Shown here piece after piece: positions 36,532-44,893 of a DNA stretch of 64,000 nt. The first letter of the stretch is position 1. Every line of letters begins with the position of its first letter. The notes beneath the pieces are model-generated. The model saw nothing but the letters and a program-made list of their open reading frames with translations. It did no database searches and had not been told where the DNA came from. Origin of the DNA: GCA-2731375 sp002731375 (GTDB lineage Bacteria > Pseudomonadota > Alphaproteobacteria > GCA-2731375); contig JASMDX010000029.1 of assembly GCA_030752605.1 (NCBI GenBank), positions 1-64,000 of the forward strand, written 5' to 3'. The position numbers and the translations under genes were made by a program.

Positions 36532-36574
36532 ATTATTGCCATAAATATACTTAGGTGTCATAAATGGCAATAAT
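36532..36574. promoter_or_regulatory. Putative operator between enolase-family and iclR genes
   Basis: A perfect 11-bp inverted repeat, ATTATTGCCAT (36532-36542) and ATGGCAATAAT (36564-36574), with a 21-base spacer, lies in the divergent intergenic region. The same DNA also contains a direct repeat, TGCCATAAAT and TGTCATAAAT, offset by 19 bases, and the right copy forms a near-palindrome TGTCATAAATGGCA. The AT-rich context and position suggest a binding site for the adjacent IclR-type regulator. Confidence 0.6.
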
Positions 36575-36686
36575 TAAAAGACCAAAAAGAAACGACGAGC
36601 CGTCAATACTCAACTCGCCACTGCGTTTTGTTTCGAAGAACCGCTTGCGCTAAAGGGAAGACGAAACCGCATGGGATCGGATCAAA

Positions 36687-37379
36687 ATGGCCCATAGAAT
36701 ATCCGGCACCGTCAATAAAGCCCTCGATATTCTGGACTTGTTCCAGCATCGCATAGGCGGCCTGACGGCAACCCAAATTGCGGTGGGGACGGGGATCAAC
36801 AAAAGTACTGTCGTTCGCTTGTGCGCAACGCTTGCCGGGCGGGGTTATTTGCAGCGCGATGCGCGGGCCATGTTCACGGTTGGCTCGCAAATTGAGAGCT
36901 TAGCCAAAGTATTTCGCAGTCAATTTGATATGGAAAATATCGTTCGTCCGGTCTTGGCGCGGCTACGGGATGAAACGGGCGAGAGCACATCATTCTATGT
37001 TATTGAAGACAATGCCCGCGTATGTTTGTATCGGGAGAATTCCCACCACAACATCCGCCATGTGGTCGAGGAAGGAACACGCCTGCCCTTCAAGGAAGGC
37101 GTCGTCGGACGCGTCCTATTGGCCTTTTCCGGTACCAAGGGGTCTGAATACCAAATCATACGGGACGAGGGTTACCTTGATGCCGAGGGACGCGAACCTT
37201 TCACCGCATCATTGTCCGCGCCCGTGTTAACGAAAAGTGGGTATCTAATTGGCGCCTTGGTCATATCCGGCCCGTCCTCCCGCTTTTCACCGGAAAAAAG
37301 AAAAGCGGCTGGCGTTTTGATTCTCGATGCGGGCGCTCAGTTCAAGAAGCTATTGCCGGATCGAGATTGCAATAATTGA
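36687..37379 (+). CDS. IclR-family transcriptional regulator
   Basis: A 230-residue regulator. It has an N-terminal winged helix-turn-helix (about 5-65; ALDILDLFQ, LTATQIAVGTGINKSTVVRL) and a C-terminal IclR ligand-binding domain with YVIEDNARVCLYRENS, RLPFKEGVVGRVLLAFSG and LSAPVLTKSGYLIGALVISGP. It is divergent from the enolase-family/carboxyltransferase/acyl-CoA synthetase unit, with the inverted repeat between them. It is thus the probable regulator of that pathway, sensing a substrate or intermediate. Start chosen at MAHRISG, which leads directly into the HTH. Confidence 0.9.
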   Translation: MAHRISGTVNKALDILDLFQHRIGGLTATQIAVGTGINKSTVVRLCATLAGRGYLQRDARAMFTVGSQIESLAKVFRSQFDMENIVRPVLARLRDETGESTSFYVIEDNARVCLYRENSHHNIRHVVEEGTRLPFKEGVVGRVLLAFSGTKGSEYQIIRDEGYLDAEGREPFTASLSAPVLTKSGYLIGALVISGPSSRFSPEKRKAAGVLILDAGAQFKKLLPDRDCNN

Positions 37380-37647
37380 TAGGCTCAATCAGATTTTTGA
37401 CATCCGTCCAAACGACTGCGGTAACAGGCCGATAGATATCGGACTGCAAAACGATGCCGTCACGTATCTTGGCCTCGACATTGTATTTGCCCGTCGAATT
37501 ATGTCGATTTTCAGTAGCAACTCCCAAAATCTGGTTTGGATCTATATTTCCTAAACAACTCTCATCTTGGCGTCTATCGTAGGCAAAATCCCGACGAGTT
37601 GCACAACAGCGTCGCTGTGTTTCTGGCCCTGGGCCCGGTGACAGCAA
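37342..37647 (-). pseudogene. Possible N-terminal remnant of a CocE/NonD hydrolase
   Basis: Within this open frame the stretch YNVEAKIRDGIVLQSDIYRP (about 37425-37485) resembles the start of CocE/NonD serine esterases and X-Pro peptidases, where an (M)RDGVxLxxDIYRP strand begins the protein. Nothing of the following catalytic domain (GxSYxG) is found, and the frame runs into the 3' end of the iclR gene on the other strand. The rest of the 433-base gap (37380-37812) holds no recognisable gene. Confidence 0.4.
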
Positions 37648-37812
37648 CGGCCCAGGGTGCCGCTGTTCCGGGGGAGCCTGTCACGCCATTGTCCCTGAGC
37701 GGTCTTGCCGCCGTGATCGCGGGATTGTAGGTGGCGCACATGCCGACAAAATCTGGGCCGTGCTGATTGGAACTGCTACACTTCGCGCTGCAATTTTTGG
37801 GGAGAGATCACC

Positions 37813-38553
37813 GTGCGCCGCCGCGTTGCCTTGATTACCGACACCAATCTGCATCTTGGGCCTGACCTGGCCCGCGCCCTGGCTGAGCGGGAGCATGACT
37901 TGATCCTGGGCGATCCTCTGCCGGGTCTGGTTGAGGAGGTCGAGGCCCTGGGCGCCAAAATCGTCGCGTTGAACGGCATGGCGGATCTGGGCGATGGCAG
38001 CGCGATCAGACGCTTGATTGATACGGGGCTGGAGCGGTTTGGCAAGCTGGACGCGGCCTGTGTACGCACCGGCGTAATCATGGGCGGCAGCTTCATGAAG
38101 GCCGATCTGGAAACCTTACGTACCTTGCAGACTGCCAATCTGGAAGCGGTGTTTCATAGTCTGCAGGCCTTATTGGGCGTGATGGTGCCCACGGGCCAGG
38201 GCCAGATCGTCATCGTTACGTCCGCCACGGGTCGCAGGCCCATGCCCAATGCTTCGCTGTATTCCGCGACGCGGGCGGGCGCCAACATGATGGTCAAGGC
38301 GGCTGCGTTGGAGGTCGCCGATAAAGGCGTCAGCATCAATGCCCTAGGCACCGCCTATCTGGACTATCCCGGCTTTATCAAGGCCACGGGCTCCGATGAC
38401 CCGGAGGTCCGGCGCGAAGTGGAACGCCAGACGCCCATGCACCGATTTGGCCGGCCGGCGGAGATCGCCCATTTTGCGGCCTCGCTGCTGGACGGTGGCA
38501 ACCAATTCCAGATCGGGCAGTTCTTTTCATTGAGCGGCGGCTGGAGCGATTAG
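37813..38553 (+). CDS. Atypical SDR-fold protein with lost cofactor and catalytic residues
   Basis: A 246-residue short-chain dehydrogenase homologue with a GTG start and GGGGAG site. The fold is evident end to end, but key positions differ. The TGxxxGxG dinucleotide loop reads TDTNLHLG (9-16), and the NNAG strand reads VRTG (84-87). The Y-x-x-x-K dyad is Tyr150-x-x-x-Arg154, while Ser137 is kept. NAD(P) binding and hydride transfer are therefore doubtful. The C-terminal GRPAEIAHFAASLL and FSLSGGW regions are conserved, so it is under some selection. It may be a structural or regulatory subunit or have a new function. The methyltransferase gene follows 20 bases later. Confidence 0.78.
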   Translation: MRRRVALITDTNLHLGPDLARALAEREHDLILGDPLPGLVEEVEALGAKIVALNGMADLGDGSAIRRLIDTGLERFGKLDAACVRTGVIMGGSFMKADLETLRTLQTANLEAVFHSLQALLGVMVPTGQGQIVIVTSATGRRPMPNASLYSATRAGANMMVKAAALEVADKGVSINALGTAYLDYPGFIKATGSDDPEVRREVERQTPMHRFGRPAEIAHFAASLLDGGNQFQIGQFFSLSGGWSD

Positions 38554-38573
38554 GGGAACTATTAGGGGATGCC

Positions 38574-39422
38574 ATGACGAAAGAAGCGAATAGCGGCCAG
38601 GTCGAATATTGGAATTCCGCCGCCGGCGACAAATGGACCACCAACCAGGAACGCCTGGACCGGTTATTGAGTCTGGTGACGAATCGTCTGTTCGAGCGCA
38701 TGGCTATTCAACCAGGAGAGCGGGTCATCGATATTGGCTGCGGCACGGGCGCCTCAGCCCTGCGCGCGGCCCAGGCGGTCGGCCCTGATGGCCAGGTATT
38801 TGGCGTAGATATTTCCGAACCCATGTTGGGCCTGGCAAGGAAAAGGGCGGAAGGCGTGGACAATCTGAACTTGGAGATCGCCGATGCGCAGAGCCACGGC
38901 TTTGAACCGGACGCCTATGACCTGTTGCAATCACGCTTCGGAGTCATGTTCTTTGCCGATCCAACCGCCGCGTTCGCCAATCTATTGACCGCGTTGCGGC
39001 CCGGCGGGCGCATGGAATTTGTCTGTTGGGCGGCCATGGTGGACAATCCCTGGTTCATGATTCCGCGCAATGCAGCAGCCCATCATCTGGGCGAACCGGA
39101 ACCATTGCCGCCAAGGGCGCCGGGGCCTACGGCCTTTGCCGAGGCGGACTATGTGATGGAGATATTGCATGACGCCGGCTTTGGAGAGGTCCGTGTGGAT
39201 ACCGAGGCCTGCGAACTGATCGGTGCCGACAGCATCGCCAATACCGCCGCCTTAGCGGTCAATATCGGCCCGGCGGCAAGAATAATGAAACTGTACGAGC
39301 CAAGCCCGGAAACCATCGCCGCCATCACCGCCGACGTGGAGGCGGGACTGGCCCCATATCTGGGTGTAGACGGTGTGCGCGTTCCCGCCAAGCTAAATTT
39401 CGTCAGCGCTAAAAGGCCATAA
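38574..39422 (+). CDS. SAM-dependent methyltransferase (UbiE/class I)
   Basis: A 282-residue class I methyltransferase. Motif I is VIDIGCGTGA (51-60), an acidic residue ends strand 2 (GVDIS), motif post-I lies in EIADAQSHGF, and motif III is in LRPGGRMEFVCW. The N-terminal YWNSAAGDKW segment is typical of the family that methylates small molecules. Substrate unknown. It lies 2 bases before the amidase gene and 20 after the atypical SDR, so the three likely form one transcript. Confidence 0.87.
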   Translation: MTKEANSGQVEYWNSAAGDKWTTNQERLDRLLSLVTNRLFERMAIQPGERVIDIGCGTGASALRAAQAVGPDGQVFGVDISEPMLGLARKRAEGVDNLNLEIADAQSHGFEPDAYDLLQSRFGVMFFADPTAAFANLLTALRPGGRMEFVCWAAMVDNPWFMIPRNAAAHHLGEPEPLPPRAPGPTAFAEADYVMEILHDAGFGEVRVDTEACELIGADSIANTAALAVNIGPAARIMKLYEPSPETIAAITADVEAGLAPYLGVDGVRVPAKLNFVSAKRP

Positions 39423-39424
39423 AC

Positions 39425-40798
39425 ATGCCTGACATCCACGAACAGAGCATTGCCAAAGTCGGTGAATGCCTGCGCCGGGGCGATGTTGGCGTGGTGGAAC
39501 TAACCCGGATCATGCTGGACCGGATCGCCGCCAGGGATGGCGAGTTGAACAGCTTCATCACGGTGACGGACGAGCTTGCCCTGGCCCAGGCCGCGCGGGC
39601 GGAGCGGGAATTGAGAACGGGTCATGACAGGGGCCCTTTGCATGGAGTTCCCATCGCACTGAAGGATCTGATCGAAACCAAGGACATCCGCACGACCTTT
39701 GCCTCCCGCGCCTACGCCAATCATATTCCCGGTAAAGATGCCACGGTGGTCAAGCACCTGGCCGAGGCCGGCGCGGTGCTGCTGGGTAAAACCAATCTTT
39801 CCGAAGGAGCGGCGGATTCATCGTCGCAATCATCGGCCTTCGGCGGTCCGCGCAATCCATGGAACACGGATTATATCACAGGCGGTTCCTCGGGTGGTTC
39901 GGCGGCGGCGGTGGCGGCACACCTGGCCTTTGCCGCCCTGGGCAGCGATACCGGCATGTCGATCCGCCAACCGGCGGCACTATGCGGCATTGTCGGCCTG
40001 AAACCGACCTTTGGCAGGGTTTCCAAACATGGTGCCATGACCCTATCGGATTCCTTCGACCATTTAGGACCCATGACGCGCAGCGTGGAAGACGCGGCAC
40101 TGGTTCTGCAAGTCCTCGCCGGCCATGATCCGGCGGATCCTCATAGTGCCCGCGCGCCGGTGCCTGATTTCTCCGCCGAATTGGAAGCCGCACCGCGTAA
40201 TATCAGCAAAGCCCGCCTGGCCATTCCCCGTGACGACCTATTTACCGAGACCGATCCCGAATGGATCGCGGCCACGGAACAGGCCATTGCGCTATTGCAG
40301 GCCCAGGGCGCGGTAGTGCAGGAGATCCGGCTGCCCGGATTGGATGACCTGATACAGTTGGGCAACATGATCGTGGTCACGGAGGCCGCTGCCTACCATA
40401 GAGAGCGCTACCTGGCCGACCCAGACAAGTTCGGTTCAGTCCTCAGCCGTGTGATTGAAATTGGAGAGGGCCACGGCGGCGCCGATTATGTTCTGGCGCA
40501 ACAGCATCGTGCCCGGGCCCAGGCCGTTTTCCTGTCCGCGTTCCAAGGCTTCGATGCCATGATATTGCCGACCAGCGCATTGGCGGCCTGCCCCATTATT
40601 GAGGATGACTACCGGCTGGTCCGGCCCCGCTCCCGCAATACACTGCCGTTCAATGCCCTGGGCTGGCCGGCAATTTCCGTGCCTTGCGGCCTTGCCGCCA
40701 ACGGCATGCCCATAGGCCTGCAGATCGTTGGCCAGCCGTTCGCCGAAGACCGTGTGCTGGCCCTAGCCCGTGCATACGAGCTGGCGCGAGACGGCTAA
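39425..40798 (+). CDS. Amidase signature family enzyme
   Basis: A 457-residue amidase. The Ser-cisSer-Lys triad is readable: Lys80 in VPIALKDLIE, the cis-serine in GGSSGGS (153-159), and nucleophile Ser179 in GSDTGMSIRQPA. Met178 replaces the glycine usually found before the nucleophile (GSDTGGS). The family also includes GatA, but no GatB/GatC is nearby and length and context favour a catabolic amidase. Its stop overlaps the stop of the convergent LLM gene by 4 bases. Confidence 0.9.
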   Translation: MPDIHEQSIAKVGECLRRGDVGVVELTRIMLDRIAARDGELNSFITVTDELALAQAARAERELRTGHDRGPLHGVPIALKDLIETKDIRTTFASRAYANHIPGKDATVVKHLAEAGAVLLGKTNLSEGAADSSSQSSAFGGPRNPWNTDYITGGSSGGSAAAVAAHLAFAALGSDTGMSIRQPAALCGIVGLKPTFGRVSKHGAMTLSDSFDHLGPMTRSVEDAALVLQVLAGHDPADPHSARAPVPDFSAELEAAPRNISKARLAIPRDDLFTETDPEWIAATEQAIALLQAQGAVVQEIRLPGLDDLIQLGNMIVVTEAAAYHRERYLADPDKFGSVLSRVIEIGEGHGGADYVLAQQHRARAQAVFLSAFQGFDAMILPTSALAACPIIEDDYRLVRPRSRNTLPFNALGWPAISVPCGLAANGMPIGLQIVGQPFAEDRVLALARAYELARDG

Positions 40799-41664
40799 AC
40801 GTCGGCGTATTTTTCCACCTGGCTGCGCCAGGCCCGAATCTCTTCGGGGTTACCGAGGCGCGTTCTTAGACCGGCCATGGGTGTCACGGGCACCAACAGG
40901 CGGCTCACGCCGGCGGCGGCCATGGCTGGTATGTCGTCCAAATCATCAGGCAGCGACGTGGTGACCTCCAACGCATTCGGGTCGCGGCCATGTTCAACCG
41001 CGCTTTCCCGTGCGATGGCGATCAAATCCGCCGGCGCGCCGCGGGCCGGGAAGAAACCATCCCCCAGACGGCCCGCGCGTCGGGCCGCCGGCCTGGAATG
41101 GCCGCCAACGATGATCGGCACGCTGCCGTTTACCGGCTGTGGCCGACAATAAATATTGTCGAACGAGGCGAAGTCGCCATGATAGCTGGCCTTTTCCTGG
41201 CCCCACAGGGCGCGCATGGCGCCGACGTAGTCATCGGTGCGCGGACCCCGGTCATCAAAGGGTGTGCCGATGGCATCGAATTCCTCTCTCATCCAGCCGA
41301 CGCCGATACCCAGCAGGACCCGGCCGCCCGACATATGATCTAGGGTGGCGATCTGCTTGGCAGCCACCACGGGGTTGTGTTGGGGCAAGATCATGATGCC
41401 CGTGGCCAATTTGATCCGCTTTGTCGCCGCCGCTGCATAGGCCATCCAGATCAGAGGGTCAGGCAGGGGCACATCATCCTGGCCGCCGGCCATCTTGCCG
41501 TCATCGGAATAGGGATAGGCTGATTGGTAGCCTTCCGGCACCACTGTGTGTTCAACGGTCCAGGCGGATTCGAAACCGGCCTCCTCGCCCGCCTGCACTA
41601 ATTCCACCGCCTTGGCGGGATCAATATAGCGGCCCGTGTTGCAATAACGTAATCCGAATTTCAT
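40795..41664 (-). CDS. LLM-class flavin/F420-dependent oxidoreductase
   Basis: A 289-residue luciferase-like monooxygenase family protein with a TIM-barrel pattern. Characteristic stretches are AFESAW-type GFESAWTVEHTV near the N terminus, RIKLATGIMILPQHNPVVAAKQIATLD, GGRVLLGIGVGWMREEF, and VPIIVGGHSRPAARRAGRLGDG. These resemble the TIGR03619 F420-dependent group. Whether F420 or FMN is used cannot be decided from sequence, and F420 biosynthesis genes are not in the window. The Met before KFGLRYCN was taken as start. TauE/SafE permease is 52 bases upstream. Confidence 0.85.
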   Translation of the reverse strand: MKFGLRYCNTGRYIDPAKAVELVQAGEEAGFESAWTVEHTVVPEGYQSAYPYSDDGKMAGGQDDVPLPDPLIWMAYAAAATKRIKLATGIMILPQHNPVVAAKQIATLDHMSGGRVLLGIGVGWMREEFDAIGTPFDDRGPRTDDYVGAMRALWGQEKASYHGDFASFDNIYCRPQPVNGSVPIIVGGHSRPAARRAGRLGDGFFPARGAPADLIAIARESAVEHGRDPNALEVTTSLPDDLDDIPAMAAAGVSRLLVPVTPMAGLRTRLGNPEEIRAWRSQVEKYADV

Positions 41665-41716
41665 GGCTCTGCTCCCTATTGTCTTATCCATATCATGAGC
41701 GCGAACAGGTGCCCGA

Positions 41717-42490
41717 TCAACTGCCCTGCATCAGGATTGAGCCCGACTGCCAGAGTAAACGCAGCCCCAGCACGGTCAGCAGAACAGTCAGAGCCGTCTG
41801 AAAACGGCTATCCCCCATGCCGTGCAAGACCTTGCCCCCGATCAGGGTGCCAATAACTCCCGTGACCATCATGCCCACGATCAGCGGCAGATAGGGCGCA
41901 TAGTTGAAGCCCAGCAACCCGAAGACGCCGATTTTCAGGCCATGCTGTAGCACCATGCAGCCGGCGTGGGTGCCTACATGGCTCATGCGTTCCAACCGCA
42001 AAGTCTTCAGGATCGCCGCCACCAATGGTCCGGTGCCGCCGATGAACATGGTCAAGAAGCCTGAGGCAACGCCGCCTAGTAACAGCGCTGCCCGGCCCGA
42101 AACGGCCGGTATCTTGCCCCAGGCTGACCACAACACGAACGAACCCACGGCCAGAAACAACAGCCAGTCGGGCAGGCGCACGGCGATGCGGCCGCCGATC
42201 ACAGCGCCGACCACCCCGCCCAGGGTCAAAGGCAGCAGCCTTGGCCAGCTGATATGGCGCGCCATCACCACCGACCGCCCAATGTTGGAGCCTAGCTGTA
42301 TCACACCGTGTATGGGCACCAGGGCAGCGGCGGGCATGATGGTCGCCATCACCGCGATCAGGACCATGCCGCCGCCCAGGCCAAAGGCAGCCGAGATGAA
42401 CGAGGTCAGCGCGCTGATACCCAACAACAACAATCCGGCCCAGGGCGCCAGTTCGGCCGGCAGCAAGGCGGCCCAATCGAATTCGAGCAA
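41717..42490 (-). CDS. TSUP family permease (TauE/SafE)
   Basis: A 257-residue integral membrane protein with about eight hydrophobic helices arranged as two repeats. The first begins SAFISAAFGLGGGMVLIAVM-like (SFISAAFGLGGGM), the second with GGVASGFLTMFIGGTGP, both matching the TauE/SafE glycine-rich motifs. The family exports sulfite, sulfoacetate or other organic acids. No sulfur genes are near, so substrate remains open. It lies 9 bases after the amidohydrolase stop and is probably in the same transcript. Confidence 0.88.
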   Translation of the reverse strand: MLEFDWAALLPAELAPWAGLLLLGISALTSFISAAFGLGGGMVLIAVMATIMPAAALVPIHGVIQLGSNIGRSVVMARHISWPRLLPLTLGGVVGAVIGGRIAVRLPDWLLFLAVGSFVLWSAWGKIPAVSGRAALLLGGVASGFLTMFIGGTGPLVAAILKTLRLERMSHVGTHAGCMVLQHGLKIGVFGLLGFNYAPYLPLIVGMMVTGVIGTLIGGKVLHGMGDSRFQTALTVLLTVLGLRLLWQSGSILMQGS

Positions 42491-42499
42491 CGGAGTATC

Positions 42500-43534
42500 C
42501 TATTCCGGATCGTCCAGGCGATAGATCCGGTTCGCTGTGTCATGGTACAGCTTGGCCTTTTCGTCCGCCGTATAATCCGTCGTCAGCAGCTTGAAGCTGT
42601 TCCACAGAACATTATAGCTGCAGGTGCACATATCGACGGGAAAATTGGATTCAAACATGCACCTATCAGCGCCGAATTGCTCTATGGTGTGTTCGTAGTA
42701 CGGCTTGGTCGCAAGCATCAATTCTTCCGAAGTGGGCGGGCGCTCCTTTTCGTGCCAACCGAAACCATTCAATTCCATGTTGATACCGCCCAGCTTGGCC
42801 ACCACATTCTCGCAACGCGCAAGAGCCGTGATATCGGTCTGCCACTGCGCGAAATTCTCGGCCAACTTGCCCTCGTACGGGCCGATGCCCACGGGACCGC
42901 CGAAATGGTCCAGAATAATTGTGGTATCGGGAAAAGCCTGCGCCAGCTCGGTCAACTCGGAAATCTGGGTGTGATAGCACCAGCCTTCAAAGCTCATTTT
43001 GTTGGGCGCCAGTTGGGCGAAGCCGGCGCGAAAATTTTCCTGCTGATACAGATGTTCCGGCGGTTCGCAACGGGCATTGGTAACCTCCGGCGAGGTGTCC
43101 CAGGTGGCGGAATGGCGAATACCGCGAAAGCGCCCGCCGCCGGCCCGCAGATGGGCCTGCAGAACCTCGGCTATGTCGGTGCCCTGGCACAGATCGGCAT
43201 GTCCGACGATGCCGGCGGCGACGCGCACCTTGCCGTATTCACCTGCCGCGCTCATGGCAGCGATACCATTGACGAACTCGGTCTCGCCAACCATGCGCAT
43301 GGGCACCGGTCCGGTTGTCTTGATCATGGAGCCACATTCAATGAAAACGGTGGAGACAATGTTGTGGCCGCAGTTTAGATCTTCCAGAATCTCATCAAGC
43401 AGATAACGGTGCGCCACACGCTCGGTCTTGAATTCCCAAAGGTGATGATGCGGGTCGCAGATCGGCAGCTCAGGATCGATGGTGTCCTCGACCACCTGCG
43501 CCAGCCATTCGGCATTCGTTGATTTCGTCGCCAT
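42500..43534 (-). CDS. Amidohydrolase 2 family metal-dependent hydrolase
   Basis: A 344-residue TIM-barrel hydrolase of the amidohydro_2 (lactonase/decarboxylase-like) family. The N-terminal metal motif is CDPHHHLWEF (HxH), LDHFGGPVGIGPY carries the strand-6/7 His, and CMFESNFPVD provides the final Asp region (FxSNFPV-type). This sequence type is frequent in 2-pyrone-4,6-dicarboxylate lactonase-like proteins. A GGGAGGAG site precedes the ATG. Together with TauE/SafE and LLM genes it forms a minus-strand catabolic group. Confidence 0.86.
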   Translation of the reverse strand: MATKSTNAEWLAQVVEDTIDPELPICDPHHHLWEFKTERVAHRYLLDEILEDLNCGHNIVSTVFIECGSMIKTTGPVPMRMVGETEFVNGIAAMSAAGEYGKVRVAAGIVGHADLCQGTDIAEVLQAHLRAGGGRFRGIRHSATWDTSPEVTNARCEPPEHLYQQENFRAGFAQLAPNKMSFEGWCYHTQISELTELAQAFPDTTIILDHFGGPVGIGPYEGKLAENFAQWQTDITALARCENVVAKLGGINMELNGFGWHEKERPPTSEELMLATKPYYEHTIEQFGADRCMFESNFPVDMCTCSYNVLWNSFKLLTTDYTADEKAKLYHDTANRIYRLDDPE

Positions 43535-43652
43535 AACAAATCTCCTCCCGGGCGAAATTGATTACCGTAGGGTTGGCCAGCCCCACGCTTTGGTCAAGGG
43601 CTTTCGAAAAGCAAACATGATAGACTCAGGCATTCGCAGGATAGGAAGAACC

Positions 43653-44762
43653 ATGCCAGACGACCCCCAGACCGATGCGGCTAGCGACGCCCTGATCGAT
43701 GCCATCACCAATCTGCTGTCGCCGCTGTTGAATGCCCTGGAGGCGTTGAGCTATGTGGCCCGTCGCCTGCATCCCCCAGCGCTGCCAGAACTGGTGGCCA
43801 GCGTGGCCGAGGTCGACCCGCCCCTGCGCCAGGGTCTGGAAGTCTTTCGCGGTATGGATTGGCCCGAGCATATGACCGCGTTCGCCGAGCGCATGGAGAC
43901 GGCGGCGGTTGCCGTCTGCCGTGGCTTTGACAACCTGCGCGCCGCGACGGAAATGCCTGATGGCACTATGCAGGCCTATAGCGGCATCCGTCAGAGCGCC
44001 AAGGCTTTCGCCGCGCTTTATCCCATCGCGACCACGTTGCCACCCATCAACCGCTTTTTCCTCGACGACACAGGGAGGGCGGACGAGGCCGTGGTGGAAA
44101 AGCTGGCGGGGGCGGACCCACGCCGGGAAGACGTCGGCTTGATGCATGCCAATAACGAGAAAGGTAGCCGGGGGGGATTTACCATCTACGTTCCGGAATA
44201 CTACGACCCGAATGCATCTTTTCCCCTGATCATGGCCCTGCACGGCGGCAGCGGTCATGGCCGCGAATTCATCTGGTCCTGGTTGCGCGAGGCGCGCAGC
44301 CGCGGCGCCATCGTGATTGCGCCAACCGCACTTGAAGGCACCTGGTCATTGATGGAGCCCGACGCGGATAGTGAAAACATCGCGCGCATGGTGGCATTCG
44401 CCCAGGAGCAGTGGAACATCGACGCTTCACATATGCTGATGACGGGGATGAGTGACGGCGGCACCTTTACCTATGTCTCCGGCCTGCAAAATGCCTCGCC
44501 CTTTACTCATCTGGCACCGATCTCCGCCTCGTTCCACCCCCTGCTGCTGGAAATGATGGATGCCAGCCGGATCAAGGATTTGCCGATCTATCTGACCCAT
44601 GGCGCCTTGGATTGGATGTTTCCCATTGATGTGGCGCGCAGCGCCAGGCAGGCCTTGAGCGCGGCGGGCGCCAAGTTGCTATACCGTGAGATCGTGGATC
44701 TGTCCCACACCTATCCCAGTGACGAAAACCAACATATACTCAATTGGTTCCTGCCGGCCTAG
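43653..44762 (+). CDS. Alpha/beta hydrolase (phospholipase/carboxylesterase-like)
   Basis: A 369-residue protein. The first 170 residues are helical with no recognised domain. From about 178 an esterase-D/PHB-depolymerase-like hydrolase domain follows: FPLIMALHGGSGHGREF (oxyanion hole), MTGMSDGGTFTY (G-x-S-x-G nucleophile), LPIYLTHGALDWMFP (catalytic Asp region) and LSHTYP (His). No signal peptide is evident, so it is likely cytosolic. The ATG at 43653 has an AGGAAGA site; upstream in-frame codons overlap the divergent amidohydrolase gene and were rejected. Confidence 0.8.
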   Translation: MPDDPQTDAASDALIDAITNLLSPLLNALEALSYVARRLHPPALPELVASVAEVDPPLRQGLEVFRGMDWPEHMTAFAERMETAAVAVCRGFDNLRAATEMPDGTMQAYSGIRQSAKAFAALYPIATTLPPINRFFLDDTGRADEAVVEKLAGADPRREDVGLMHANNEKGSRGGFTIYVPEYYDPNASFPLIMALHGGSGHGREFIWSWLREARSRGAIVIAPTALEGTWSLMEPDADSENIARMVAFAQEQWNIDASHMLMTGMSDGGTFTYVSGLQNASPFTHLAPISASFHPLLLEMMDASRIKDLPIYLTHGALDWMFPIDVARSARQALSAAGAKLLYREIVDLSHTYPSDENQHILNWFLPA

Positions 44763-44893
44763 TGTTCCGTCGTGGCGGCGTTAAATACCCGCACGAATTT
44801 CAACAAATCCAACAAGCCAGCTATCCTGAAAGGAATCGTTGCTCTATTATCATCACTTGCATAATGTTTGACCCGCTTGACAGGGAGTAGAAC

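Noticed and set aside
42308..43378. 356-codon plus-strand open frame opposite the TauE/SafE and amidohydrolase genes
   Set aside because: Shadow of two recognised families on the other strand.
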